Assembly: GCF_007830455.1 (NCBI RefSeq)
Contig: NZ_VLLB01000011.1
Coordinates: 1 to 64,000, forward strand
Reading direction: 5' to 3'
Source of the DNA: Pseudoduganella lurida
GTDB taxonomy: Bacteria > Pseudomonadota > Gammaproteobacteria > Burkholderiales > Burkholderiaceae_D
Length of the DNA stretch: 64,000 bases
Position 1 is the stretch's first letter, and each line of letters opens with the position of its first letter. Below are positions 42,579 to 50,595 of the stretch, piece after piece. The position numbers were made by a program, and so were the translations under genes. The notes beneath the pieces were generated by a model. That model made no database searches, had not been told where the DNA came from, and was given only the letters and a program-made list of their open reading frames with translations.

Positions 42579-42863
42579 TTACTCGTCGCGGAAGATGGCG
42601 TCGCAGCCTTCCTGCGTGCCTTCGATGTCGGCCAGTTCGTCGACCAGTTCCAGGTCTTCCAGCTCTTCCACCGCATTGGTGAAGCTGTTGTGCTTGGTGG
42701 CGCCGATCAGGCGGTAGATGTCGCCATCCTCGTTGCGCACGCCGATCAGGAATTTCTGGGCGCGCACATCGTCGTCGTCGGCGTGCTCGAGCAGCAGGTT
42801 GCCGGTGATTTCCTTGTCAAAGGAGGCCGGCGTGACGCCGTCGATCAGGGTAGTTTTCAGCAT
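42579..42863 (-). CDS. Small acidic hypothetical protein
   Basis: 94 residues from ATG 42863 (MLKTTLIDGVTPASFDKEIT); strongly acidic in its second half (AVEELEDLELVDELADIEGT). The sequence HADDDDVRAQKFLIGVRNEDGDIYRLIG hints at a beta-strand region. No signal or membrane segment. No family recognised. It stands alone between the HDOD gene (same strand) and the AraC-type regulator (opposite). Confidence 0.6.
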   Translation of the reverse strand: MLKTTLIDGVTPASFDKEITGNLLLEHADDDDVRAQKFLIGVRNEDGDIYRLIGATKHNSFTNAVEELEDLELVDELADIEGTQEGCDAIFRDE

Positions 42864-43033
42864 GGTTGTCGTTTGCAGTGGATTGGTCAGTGGTGGAGGC
42901 ACCCTTGGCCAGATTATAGCGGGCGGCCGTGCCGGCCGGGGCCCTGCCGCCAGCGGCGCTACCTGTTACCATTGCAGGCTGTCGCCATTGTCCACCATCG
43001 TCATCGAACTGCCCGGCCATGTGCTTGTCCGAT

Positions 43034-43085
43034 GTTCTTCGTTAATGTCCTTCGCTGAGGTCCTTCGCTGATGTCCTTCGCCGAT
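43034..43085 (+). repeat. 13-bp tandem repeat (four units) spanning the start of the AraC-type gene
   Basis: Units: GTTCTTCGTTAAT, GTCCTTCGCTGAG, GTCCTTCGCTGAT, GTCCTTCGCCGAT at 43034, 43047, 43060 and 43073. The unit-2/3 junction creates GAGG, the only plausible ribosome-binding site, and the unit-3/4 junction creates the ATG at 43071. Since 13 is not a multiple of three, gain or loss of a unit would change start position and spacing. Confidence 0.85.
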
Positions 43086-44015
43086 CTCGCGCGGCTCTCC
43101 CGCGGCCAGCCACTGCGCATGCTGCTCGTGAACGCGGGCGATGTGGAGAGCCTCGCCTGGGCCGGGCTGGTCCAGCCGCTGCGGCTGGCGCAGCGCATGC
43201 TCGGCAGCGGCTTCGCGCTGGAAGTGCGGACACTGGCCACGACCCCTGCGGTCGGCTGCAGCGAGGACTGGCACATCGCGCTGCTGGTCGCGGACGAGCA
43301 GCAGCCGGCACCCGCCGACGGCCCCCTGCAGGCCGCCATCGCCTGCTGCCGTGGCGCCGACTACTGGGGCGGCGTGGGCGCGGCCGTGCTGTGGCTGGCC
43401 GCGGCGGGCCTGGCTGCCGGCGTGCGCATCGCGCTGCCGTGGGCGCTGTATGCCGATACCGAAGAGATCACGCAGCGGGCCATCCTCACGCCGCACCTGT
43501 TCGAGCTCGATGGCCGGCACCTGAGCTGCTGCGGCGGCGCGGCCAGCATCGATTTTTCGCTGACCCTGGTCGAGTCCCTGTTCGGCAACGTCGTCCAGGC
43601 GGCCATCAAGGAAGCCCTGTGCATCGACCGTGTACGCGGCGCCGACGAGCGGCAGCGCGTGGCCCTGCAGGCCCGCTTCGGCGCGCTGCAGCCGAAGCTG
43701 TCGGAGGCCGTCACGCTGATGGAAGCGAACCTGGAGGAGCCCCTGTCGACGGACGATATCGCCAACCTGGTGGGCCTGTCGCGCCGCCAGCTCGAGCGCC
43801 TGTTCAAGCAGTACCTGGGCAGCCTGCCGTCGCGCTACTACCTGGAACTGCGCCTGCAGCGCGCCCGCCAGCTGCTGCTCGACACCAACCACTCGATCGT
43901 GCAGGTGGGGCTGATGTGCGGATTCTCGTCGGGTTCGCATTTTTCCACCGCCTTCGGCGCGCTGTTCGGGAATACACCAAGGGAAGAGCGGCAGCGGAAG
44001 CTGGCGGGGGCTTGA
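43071..44015 (+). CDS. argR: AraC/XylS-family regulator, ArgR type (GlxA-like)
   Basis: 314 residues. The N-terminal ~200 are a DJ-1/PfpI-like sensor domain; the C-terminus holds two helix-turn-helix motifs of the AraC family (LSTDDIANLVGLSRRQLERLFKQYL and IVQVGLMCGFSSGSHFSTAFGALFG, quoted in part). In Pseudomonas aeruginosa the AraC-type ArgR activates the arginine succinyltransferase operon and gdhB. Here the gene lies directly upstream of that operon in the same direction, so it is very likely its arginine-responsive activator. Start and ribosome-binding site lie inside a tandem repeat. Confidence 0.85.
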   Translation: MSFADLARLSRGQPLRMLLVNAGDVESLAWAGLVQPLRLAQRMLGSGFALEVRTLATTPAVGCSEDWHIALLVADEQQPAPADGPLQAAIACCRGADYWGGVGAAVLWLAAAGLAAGVRIALPWALYADTEEITQRAILTPHLFELDGRHLSCCGGAASIDFSLTLVESLFGNVVQAAIKEALCIDRVRGADERQRVALQARFGALQPKLSEAVTLMEANLEEPLSTDDIANLVGLSRRQLERLFKQYLGSLPSRYYLELRLQRARQLLLDTNHSIVQVGLMCGFSSGSHFSTAFGALFGNTPREERQRKLAGA

Positions 44016-44064
44016 TCGGCCGCGGTGCTGCTCCCGGTGTCGGAAACGCGATAAAGAAAATTCT

Positions 44065-44085
44065 TGTCGCACATTCAAAAGAGTT
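44065..44085 (+). promoter_or_regulatory. Candidate ArgR half-site upstream of the AST operon
   Basis: TGTCGC-N8-AA-N5 fits the half-site consensus I remember for P. aeruginosa ArgR, and it lies 55 bp before the aruC start. A weaker TGTCGG-N8-TA lies at 44038, 27 bp upstream rather than the 21 bp expected for tandem half-sites. Weak -10-like AT-rich sequence follows. Confidence 0.45.
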
Positions 44086-44139
44086 TTAGCATCCCGGCTC
44101 TTACAATTTCGTACCACTCACCACGATGGGGAATGCCCA

Positions 44140-45384
44140 ATGAACGCCAAGCTTGACTCGACTGCAACCTCCCGCCCTGTCACCCGGCAGACTTATGACG
44201 AAGTGCTCGTGCCGACCTACGCACCGGCGGCGATGGTACCGGTGCGAGCTTCGGGCCTGGACCTGTGGGACCAGAGCGGCAAGCACTACCTGGACTTCAC
44301 TTCCGGCATCGCCGTCGCGGCGCTCGGCCATTGCAACCCTATCGTGGTCGAGGCGCTGACCCGCCAGGCCAACACCGTCTGGCACCTGGGCAACGGCTAC
44401 ACCAACGAGCCCGTGCTGCGTCTGGGCATCGCCATCACGGAAGCCACGTTCGCCGACCGCGCCTTCTTCTGCAACTCCGGCGCGGAAGCCAACGAGGCGG
44501 CCCTGAAGCTGGCCCGCAAGCATGCGCACAACAAGTTCGGCGCGCACAAGTCGCGCATCGTGTCGTGCCTGAACTCGTTCCACGGCCGCACCCTGTTCAC
44601 CGTGTCCGCCGGCGGCCAGCCGAAGTACACCGAAGGCTTCGAACCGCTGCCGCCGATGATCGACCACATTCCGTACAACGACATCGAAGCGGCCCGCGCG
44701 GCCATCGGCGACGATGTGTGCGCCGTGATCGTCGAGCCGGTGCAGGGCGAGGGCGGCGTCATGCCGGGCAACCCGGACTACCTGCAGGCGCTGCGCGACC
44801 TGTGCGACAAGACCGGCGCGCTGCTGATCTTCGACGAAGTCCAGTGCGGCATGGGCCGTACCGGCTCGCTGTTCGCCTACATGGGCTATGGCATCGTGCC
44901 GGACGTGCTGACCTCCGCCAAGGCGCTCGGCAACGGCTTCCCCGTCGCGGCGATGCTGACGACGGAAGAACTGGCGCACACGCTGTCCGTCGGCACGCAC
45001 GGCACCACCTACGGCGGCAATCCGCTGGCCGCCACGGTGGCGCTGACGGTGCTGGAAACGATCAACCAGCCGGCCTTCCTGGCACGCGTCAAGGAAGCCA
45101 GCCTGTACCTCATCGACAAGCTCGAAGAGCTGATCCGCGACTACCCGCAGGTGTACGCCAGCGTGCGCGGCGCCGGCCTGCTGCTGGGCCTCGTCGTCAC
45201 GGACGCATTCAAGGGCCGCTCGAAGGACATCCAGCGCGCCGTCGAGAACGAAGGCCTGATGGTGCTGATCGCCGGTCCGGACGTGGTGCGCCTGGCGCCC
45301 GCGCTGGTCGTCACGGACGCGCAGATCGACGAAGCGCTGCGCCTGATGCGCAAGGGCCTCGACACGCTGCTGGCCGCGAAGTAA
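44140..45384 (+). CDS. aruC: Succinylornithine/acetylornithine transaminase
   Basis: 414 residues, class III aminotransferase. Key parts: FCNSGAEANEAALKLARK, SFHGRTLFTVSAGG, VIVEPVQGEGG, LLIFDEVQCGMGRTG and the PLP lysine in TSAKALGNGFP. In this context it converts N2-succinylornithine to succinylglutamate semialdehyde; the same fold serves acetylornithine in biosynthesis (argD), so a dual role is possible. First gene of the arginine catabolic operon, 91 bp before aruF. Confidence 0.92.
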   Translation: MNAKLDSTATSRPVTRQTYDEVLVPTYAPAAMVPVRASGLDLWDQSGKHYLDFTSGIAVAALGHCNPIVVEALTRQANTVWHLGNGYTNEPVLRLGIAITEATFADRAFFCNSGAEANEAALKLARKHAHNKFGAHKSRIVSCLNSFHGRTLFTVSAGGQPKYTEGFEPLPPMIDHIPYNDIEAARAAIGDDVCAVIVEPVQGEGGVMPGNPDYLQALRDLCDKTGALLIFDEVQCGMGRTGSLFAYMGYGIVPDVLTSAKALGNGFPVAAMLTTEELAHTLSVGTHGTTYGGNPLAATVALTVLETINQPAFLARVKEASLYLIDKLEELIRDYPQVYASVRGAGLLLGLVVTDAFKGRSKDIQRAVENEGLMVLIAGPDVVRLAPALVVTDAQIDEALRLMRKGLDTLLAAK

Positions 45385-45474
45385 GCGCTTCGACGGCAGG
45401 CGCGGCAGGCGTGCCGCCCTGCCGCGCTGCGAATTCAGATTCCCCCATCCCGACCACATCAGACAGGAGTGCCC

Positions 45475-46518
45475 ATGTACGTCGTCCGTCCGGTGGAAAC
45501 CGCGGATATTCCCGCACTCGAGTCCCTGGCCGCGGTGACGATGCCGGGCGTGCACACGCTGCCGCGCAGCCGCGACAGGATCGAGATGGCCGTCGAACGC
45601 TCGCTGGCCTCGTTCGCCGCGCAGGTCGATATCCCCAGCGAGGAATCCTATCTGTTCGTGCTCGAGTCGATCGACGAGGGCACGGGCGCGCGCCGCATCA
45701 GCGGCACCGCCGCCATCTTTGCCTCCGCCGGGTCGAACGGCACCTACTTCTCGTTCCGCAACGACGTGATCCAGCAGGTCTCGCGGGACCTGAACATCAG
45801 CCACAGCGTGCATGCGCTGACGTTGTGCTCCGAGCTGACGGCCTATTCGCAGCTGTCGTCGTTCTATGTCGAGGAAGGCGTGCTGCAGCGGCCGGAAGCG
45901 GCACTGCTGTCGCGGTCCCGCCTGCTGTACGCGGCGCAGCAGCCGCAGCGCTTCGGCGACCGCTTCTTCGTGCCGCTGGCCGGCGTCACCGATGCCGAAG
46001 GCCAGTCGCCGTTCTGGAACGCGCTGGGCCGCAAGTTCTTCCAGATGGATTTCCTCGATGCGGAACGGGTGATCGGCGGTGCGCGCAACCGCACGCTGAT
46101 CGTCGAACTGATGCCGCACTATCCCGTCTACGTGCCGCTGCTGCCCGGTGACGCGCAGGCCGTCATGGGCCAGATCCATCCGTCCGGCGAGCTGGCGTTC
46201 AACCTGCTCACGGCCGAGGGTTTCGAGGCGGACGAGTACATCGATATCTTCGACGGCGGCCCGATCCTGCAGGCGCACAAGCACGGCCTGCGCACGTTCA
46301 CGCGTTCGCAGCGGCTGCGCGTGCGCATGGCGCCGGCGGCGGCCAACCGCGGCCCCCGCGTCGACTACGCGATCTGCAACGACGGCAGCGATGCCTTCCG
46401 CGCCGTGACCCTCTCCAGCCCCGACCTGGCCGACTGCGAAGCGGTGGCGCTGACGCCGGAACTGTGCGAGATCCTGCGCGTTGCCGAAGGCGACAGCGTG
46501 ACCTGCGTCCGCATTTAA
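45475..46518 (+). CDS. aruF: Arginine N-succinyltransferase, alpha subunit
   Basis: 347 residues from ATG 45475 (MYVVRPVETADIPALESLA) with AGGAG upstream. AstA-family features: TLPRSRDRIEMAVERSLASF, LCSELTAYSQLSSFYVEEG, FWNALGRKFFQMDF and ELMPHYPVYVPLLP. It pairs with AruG (next gene, about the same length) as in pseudomonads, where a two-subunit enzyme succinylates arginine and ornithine. E. coli has a single AstA, so the two-gene form is the betaproteobacterial/pseudomonad pattern. Confidence 0.94.
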   Translation: MYVVRPVETADIPALESLAAVTMPGVHTLPRSRDRIEMAVERSLASFAAQVDIPSEESYLFVLESIDEGTGARRISGTAAIFASAGSNGTYFSFRNDVIQQVSRDLNISHSVHALTLCSELTAYSQLSSFYVEEGVLQRPEAALLSRSRLLYAAQQPQRFGDRFFVPLAGVTDAEGQSPFWNALGRKFFQMDFLDAERVIGGARNRTLIVELMPHYPVYVPLLPGDAQAVMGQIHPSGELAFNLLTAEGFEADEYIDIFDGGPILQAHKHGLRTFTRSQRLRVRMAPAAANRGPRVDYAICNDGSDAFRAVTLSSPDLADCEAVALTPELCEILRVAEGDSVTCVRI

Positions 46519-46531
46519 CGGAGATTTCCCC

Positions 46532-47578
46532 ATGCTCGTCGTACGCGCCATCAATGAGAACGACCTGGACGGCCTGTTCGCGCTGGCCAGCCAGGTCGGC
46601 ACCGGCATGACCACGCTGAAGGCGGACATGAAGATGCTGGGCGACCGCCTGGCCACCGCCTGCGCCTCGTTTGCCGAAACCATCCCGCCCGAAGAACGCG
46701 ACTACCTGTTCGTGATGGAAGATACCGCCAGCGGACGCCTGGCCGGCGTCTGCGCGATCAAGGGCGCAGTGGGCCTGACGGAACCGTTCTACAACTACCG
46801 CATCGGCACCCTCGTGCACTCCAGCCGCGAGCTGGACGTGTTTACGAAGATGGAAACGCTGTACCTGTCGAACGACCTGACGGGATCGTCCGAACTGTGC
46901 TCGCTGTTCCTGCACCCGGACTACCGCCAGGGCCACAACGGCAAGCTGCTGTCGAAGAGCCGGTTCCTGTTCATCGCCCAGTTCCCGCACCTGTTCACGG
47001 AAAAGATCATCGCCGAGATGCGCGGCTACCAGGCCGACGACGGCAGCTCGCCGTTCTACGAAGGCCTGGGCCGGCATTTCTTCAAGATGGATTTCCACCA
47101 CGTGGACGACCTGACGGCGCTGGGCAAGAAGTCCTTCATCGCCGAGCTGATGCCGCGCCAGCCGCTGTACATCGCCTACCTGCCGCAGGAAGCGCAGGAC
47201 GTGGTCGGCCAGGTGCACAACTCCACCGCGCCGGCACGCCGCCTGCTGGAACAGGAAGGCATGCACTACGAGGGCTATGTCGACATCTTCGATGCCGGCC
47301 CCGTGCTGCAGGCGCGCGTGTCGGAACTGCGCGCGATGCGCGACAGCGAACTGGCCACGATCGCGCCGGACGAGGACAGCGTGCACGCCTGCGCACCGGC
47401 GTCAAAAGAGCCGACGCTCGTCTCGAACACCACGCTGCGCGACTTCCGCATGATCGTCACGGACTCCAGCAACGCCAACGGCCACATCGACCTGACGTCC
47501 GCCGAGCAGCAGCGGCTGCACCTGCGCGCCGGCGACACGGTGCGCACGCTGCCGCTCGGTGCCCGCAAGGTCCCGTAA
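46532..47578 (+). CDS. aruG: Arginine N-succinyltransferase, beta subunit
   Basis: 348 residues, paralogous to AruF and closer to E. coli AstA: FALASQVGTGMTTLKADMK, LCSLFLHPDYRQGHNGKLLSKSR (in part), FYEGLGRHFFKMDFHHVDD and FIAELMPRQPLYIAYLP. Catalyses the first AST step, succinyl-CoA plus arginine to N2-succinylarginine. GGAG lies just before the ATG, 13 bp after aruF. Confidence 0.95.
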   Translation: MLVVRAINENDLDGLFALASQVGTGMTTLKADMKMLGDRLATACASFAETIPPEERDYLFVMEDTASGRLAGVCAIKGAVGLTEPFYNYRIGTLVHSSRELDVFTKMETLYLSNDLTGSSELCSLFLHPDYRQGHNGKLLSKSRFLFIAQFPHLFTEKIIAEMRGYQADDGSSPFYEGLGRHFFKMDFHHVDDLTALGKKSFIAELMPRQPLYIAYLPQEAQDVVGQVHNSTAPARRLLEQEGMHYEGYVDIFDAGPVLQARVSELRAMRDSELATIAPDEDSVHACAPASKEPTLVSNTTLRDFRMIVTDSSNANGHIDLTSAEQQRLHLRAGDTVRTLPLGARKVP

Positions 47579-47643
47579 CGCCGCCGCTGATACGCCACGC
47601 AGCACAGCCCCCATTGCAGCAAGCCCAAACTCCAGGAGTCCCC

Positions 47644-49119
47644 ATGTCCGACCCGACCCTCTCCAATTTCATCGCCGGCCAATGGCAGGCCGGCAGCGGC
47701 GCGCCCTTCGCCACGACCGATCCGGCCAGCGGCCGTGAAACCTGGCGCGGCAACGCGGCCTCGCCGGACGATGTGGCGGCTGCCTGCCGCGCCGCGCGCA
47801 ACGCATTCGACGCGTGGGCCGAACGTGCTCTGGAAGAACGCATCGCCATCGCCGCGCGCTTTCGCGACCTGCTCAAGGAAAACAACGAGGCGCTGGCGCT
47901 CCTGATCGCCGAGGAAGTGGGCAAGCCGATGTGGGAAGCCCGCACCGAGGTGACGACGATGGCGAACAAGGTCGATATCTCCGTGCAGGCCTACGGCGCG
48001 CGCACGGGCGAAGTGCAGAACCAGGTGGCCGATGGCGCGGCCGTGCTGCGGCACCGCCCGCACGGCGTGTTCGGCGTGTTCGGTCCGTACAATTTCCCCG
48101 GCCACCTGCCGAACGGCCATATCGTGCCGGCCCTGATCGCGGGGAACACGGTGGTGTTCAAGCCCAGCGAATATGCGCCGCGCACGGCCATGAAGACGGT
48201 CGAGCTGTGGCAGCAGGCCGGCGTGCCGGATGGCGTGATCAACCTCGTCAACGGCGGCCGCGATACTGGCGTGGCGCTGGGGCAGAACGAAGATATCGAC
48301 GGCGTGCTGTTCACCGGCAGCAGCCAGACCGGTGCCGCGCTGCACCGCCAGTTCGGCGGCCAGCCCGGCAAGCTGCTGGCGCTGGAAATGGGCGGCAACA
48401 ACCCGCTCGTGGTGTGGAACGTGCAGGACATCGATGCGGCCGTGTTCATGGCCATCCAGTCGGCATTCATCTCGGCCGGCCAGCGCTGCACCTGCGCGCG
48501 CCGCCTCGTCGTGCAGACGGGCGAGCAGGGTGACGCGTTCCTGCGCCGCCTGGTCGACGTGGCATCGAAGATCCTGGTGGGCGAAGCGCACGCCGAACCG
48601 CAGCCGTTCATGGGCCCCGTGGTCTCGGCCGCCGTGGCCGAAAAGCTGGTCGCCGCGCAGCAGGACATGGTCGCGCATGGCGGCAAGCTGCTGCTGGAGA
48701 TGCGGCAGCTGCAGCCCGGCACGGGCTTCGTCTCGGCCGGCATCGTCGACGTGACGGACGCGCAGGGCATTCCGGACGAAGAGTGGTTCGGCCCCCTGCT
48801 GCAGGTCTACCGCACGGACGATTTCGACAGCGCGCTGCGCATCGCCAATGCCACGCAGTTCGGCCTGGCCGCCGGCCTGCTGTCGAACGAACCGGCGCTG
48901 TGGCAGGCCTTCCAGCGCAAGGCGCGCGCCGGCATCGTCAACTGGAACCGGCCCACGACGGGGGCGGCCAGCACGGCGCCGTTCGGCGGCGTGGGCAAGT
49001 CCGGGAACCACCGCCCGAGCGCCTATTACGCGGCGGATTACTGCGCCTACCCGGTGGCCTCGATCGAGAACGAGGCGCTGGAAATGCCGGCCAAGCTGTC
49101 GCCGGGGCTGACGTTCTAA
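47644..49119 (+). CDS. astD: N-succinylglutamate 5-semialdehyde dehydrogenase
   Basis: 491 residues, aldehyde dehydrogenase superfamily. GPYNFPGHLPNGHIVPAL (NAD site), LEMGGNNPLVVW (catalytic Glu) and SAGQRCTCARRLVV (catalytic Cys) are typical of AstD. It oxidises succinylglutamate semialdehyde to succinylglutamate, the fourth step of the pathway. AGGAG precedes ATG 47644; 65 bp after aruG. Confidence 0.95.
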   Translation: MSDPTLSNFIAGQWQAGSGAPFATTDPASGRETWRGNAASPDDVAAACRAARNAFDAWAERALEERIAIAARFRDLLKENNEALALLIAEEVGKPMWEARTEVTTMANKVDISVQAYGARTGEVQNQVADGAAVLRHRPHGVFGVFGPYNFPGHLPNGHIVPALIAGNTVVFKPSEYAPRTAMKTVELWQQAGVPDGVINLVNGGRDTGVALGQNEDIDGVLFTGSSQTGAALHRQFGGQPGKLLALEMGGNNPLVVWNVQDIDAAVFMAIQSAFISAGQRCTCARRLVVQTGEQGDAFLRRLVDVASKILVGEAHAEPQPFMGPVVSAAVAEKLVAAQQDMVAHGGKLLLEMRQLQPGTGFVSAGIVDVTDAQGIPDEEWFGPLLQVYRTDDFDSALRIANATQFGLAAGLLSNEPALWQAFQRKARAGIVNWNRPTTGAASTAPFGGVGKSGNHRPSAYYAADYCAYPVASIENEALEMPAKLSPGLTF

Positions 49120-49134
49120 GCAATCAAATTCAAT

Positions 49135-50472
49135 ATGACGACACGTGAATTCAATTTCGATGGTCTGGTCGGGCCATCGCACAACTATGCCGGCCTGTCG
49201 TTCGGCAATGTGGCCTCCTTCAGCAATGTGAAGAGCGCGGCGAACCCGAAGCAGGCGGCCCTGCAGGGCCTGGCGAAGATGCGGGCACTGGCCGCGCGCG
49301 GTTTCGCGCAGGCCGTGCTGCCGCCGCAGGCGCGGCCCAATTTCGCGCTGCTGCGCAGCCTCGGTTTCTCGGGCAGCAATGGCGACGTGCTGGCGCGGGC
49401 GTACAAGGAAGCGCCGGTGATCCTGGCCTGCGCCTATTCGGCTTCGCCCATGTGGACGGCCAATGCTGCCACCGTCAGCCCGTCGCGCGACACGTTCGAT
49501 GCGAACGTCCACTTCACGCCGGCGAACCTGAACAACAAGCTGCACCGCTCGCACGAGCATGAACAGGCGGCCCGCACGCTGCGCGCGATCTTCCACGACC
49601 CGCGCCACTTCACCGTGCACGATGCGCTGCCCGCCACGCCGGCGTTCGGCGACGAAGGCGCGGCCAACCACACGCGGCTGGCGCAGGACCACGGTGCCGA
49701 TGGCGTGGAGCTGTTCGTCTACGGCCGCGTGGAATTCGATCCTTCCGCGCCCGCGCCGCAGCGCTATCCGGCGCGGCAGACGCTGGAAGCTTCGCAGGCC
49801 GTCGCGCGCCTGCACGGCCTGCAGGCAGCGCGCACCGTCTTCGTGCAGCAGAATCCCGAGGTCATCGACCAGGGCGTGTTCCACAACGACGTGATCGCGG
49901 TCGGCAGCGGCAACGTGCTGTTCTATCACGAGCAGGCGTTCGCGGACGAGGCGGGCGCGCTGCTGCAGTTGCGCCAGGCATTGGACGGCGTGGAGACGGA
50001 GCTGGAGGCGATCCGCGTCGACACGGCCCAGGTATCGGTGTCGGACGCGGTGCACAGCTACCTGTTCAACAGCCAGCTGCTGCGCAAGGACAGTGGCAAA
50101 TTCGCGCTGGTGATCCCGCAGGAATGCGGCGAGAACGCCGCCGTGGCACGCTACCTGGAAGGCCTGCTGGCCAGCGGTGGCGCGGTGGACGAGCTGGTGC
50201 ACTTCGACCTGCGCCAGAGCATGCGCAATGGCGGCGGCCCGGCCTGCCTGCGGCTGCGCGTGGCGCTGACCGATGAGGAAGCGGCCGCGATGCACCAGGG
50301 CGTGGTGATGACGGAGGCGCTGTACCACCGCCTCGTGGCGTGGGTGGAGCAGCACTACCGCGACCGGCTGGAACCGCAGGACCTGGCCGATCCGGCGCTG
50401 GCGATCGAGATCGCCACGGCGCTGGAGGAACTGGAACGCATTCTTGCGCTGCCCGGCCTGTATGACCTATAG
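49135..50472 (+). CDS. astB: N-succinylarginine dihydrolase
   Basis: 445 residues, matching AstB (about 445). NFDGLVGPSHNYAGLSFGN near the N-terminus, FHNDVIAVGSGNVLFYHEQAF (catalytic His region) and RQSMRNGGGPACLRLRV (the catalytic Cys and nearby Asn-Gly-Gly-Gly) are conserved. It removes two ammonia and CO2 from succinylarginine to give succinylornithine, the second step. It starts 15 bp after astD. Confidence 0.96.
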   Translation: MTTREFNFDGLVGPSHNYAGLSFGNVASFSNVKSAANPKQAALQGLAKMRALAARGFAQAVLPPQARPNFALLRSLGFSGSNGDVLARAYKEAPVILACAYSASPMWTANAATVSPSRDTFDANVHFTPANLNNKLHRSHEHEQAARTLRAIFHDPRHFTVHDALPATPAFGDEGAANHTRLAQDHGADGVELFVYGRVEFDPSAPAPQRYPARQTLEASQAVARLHGLQAARTVFVQQNPEVIDQGVFHNDVIAVGSGNVLFYHEQAFADEAGALLQLRQALDGVETELEAIRVDTAQVSVSDAVHSYLFNSQLLRKDSGKFALVIPQECGENAAVARYLEGLLASGGAVDELVHFDLRQSMRNGGGPACLRLRVALTDEEAAAMHQGVVMTEALYHRLVAWVEQHYRDRLEPQDLADPALAIEIATALEELERILALPGLYDL

Positions 50473-50495
50473 AATGCAGCACTGACCGGAATGAC

Positions 50496-50528
50496 GCAGT
50501 GGGGCCGGGCGATCCCCGGCCCCACTGC
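50496..50528 (+). other. Perfect 14-bp GC-rich hairpin between astB and gdhB
   Basis: GCAGTGGGGCCGGG pairs perfectly with CCCGGCCCCACTGC around a 5-nt loop. It starts 24 bp after the astB stop. There is no T-tract, so it is not a standard terminator; it could be a processing or mRNA-stability element, or an attenuator that lowers gdhB expression. Confidence 0.8.
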
Positions 50529-50595
50529 ACATGGCGCAGCCACAAGCACGCGCCAGGCACTGTACCAAGCATGTTATGAACAACTGGAGAAGCAG

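Noticed and set aside
47275..50355. 1026-residue minus-strand open frame
   Set aside because: Antisense shadow of aruG, astD and astB; composition is typical of GC-rich antisense frames.
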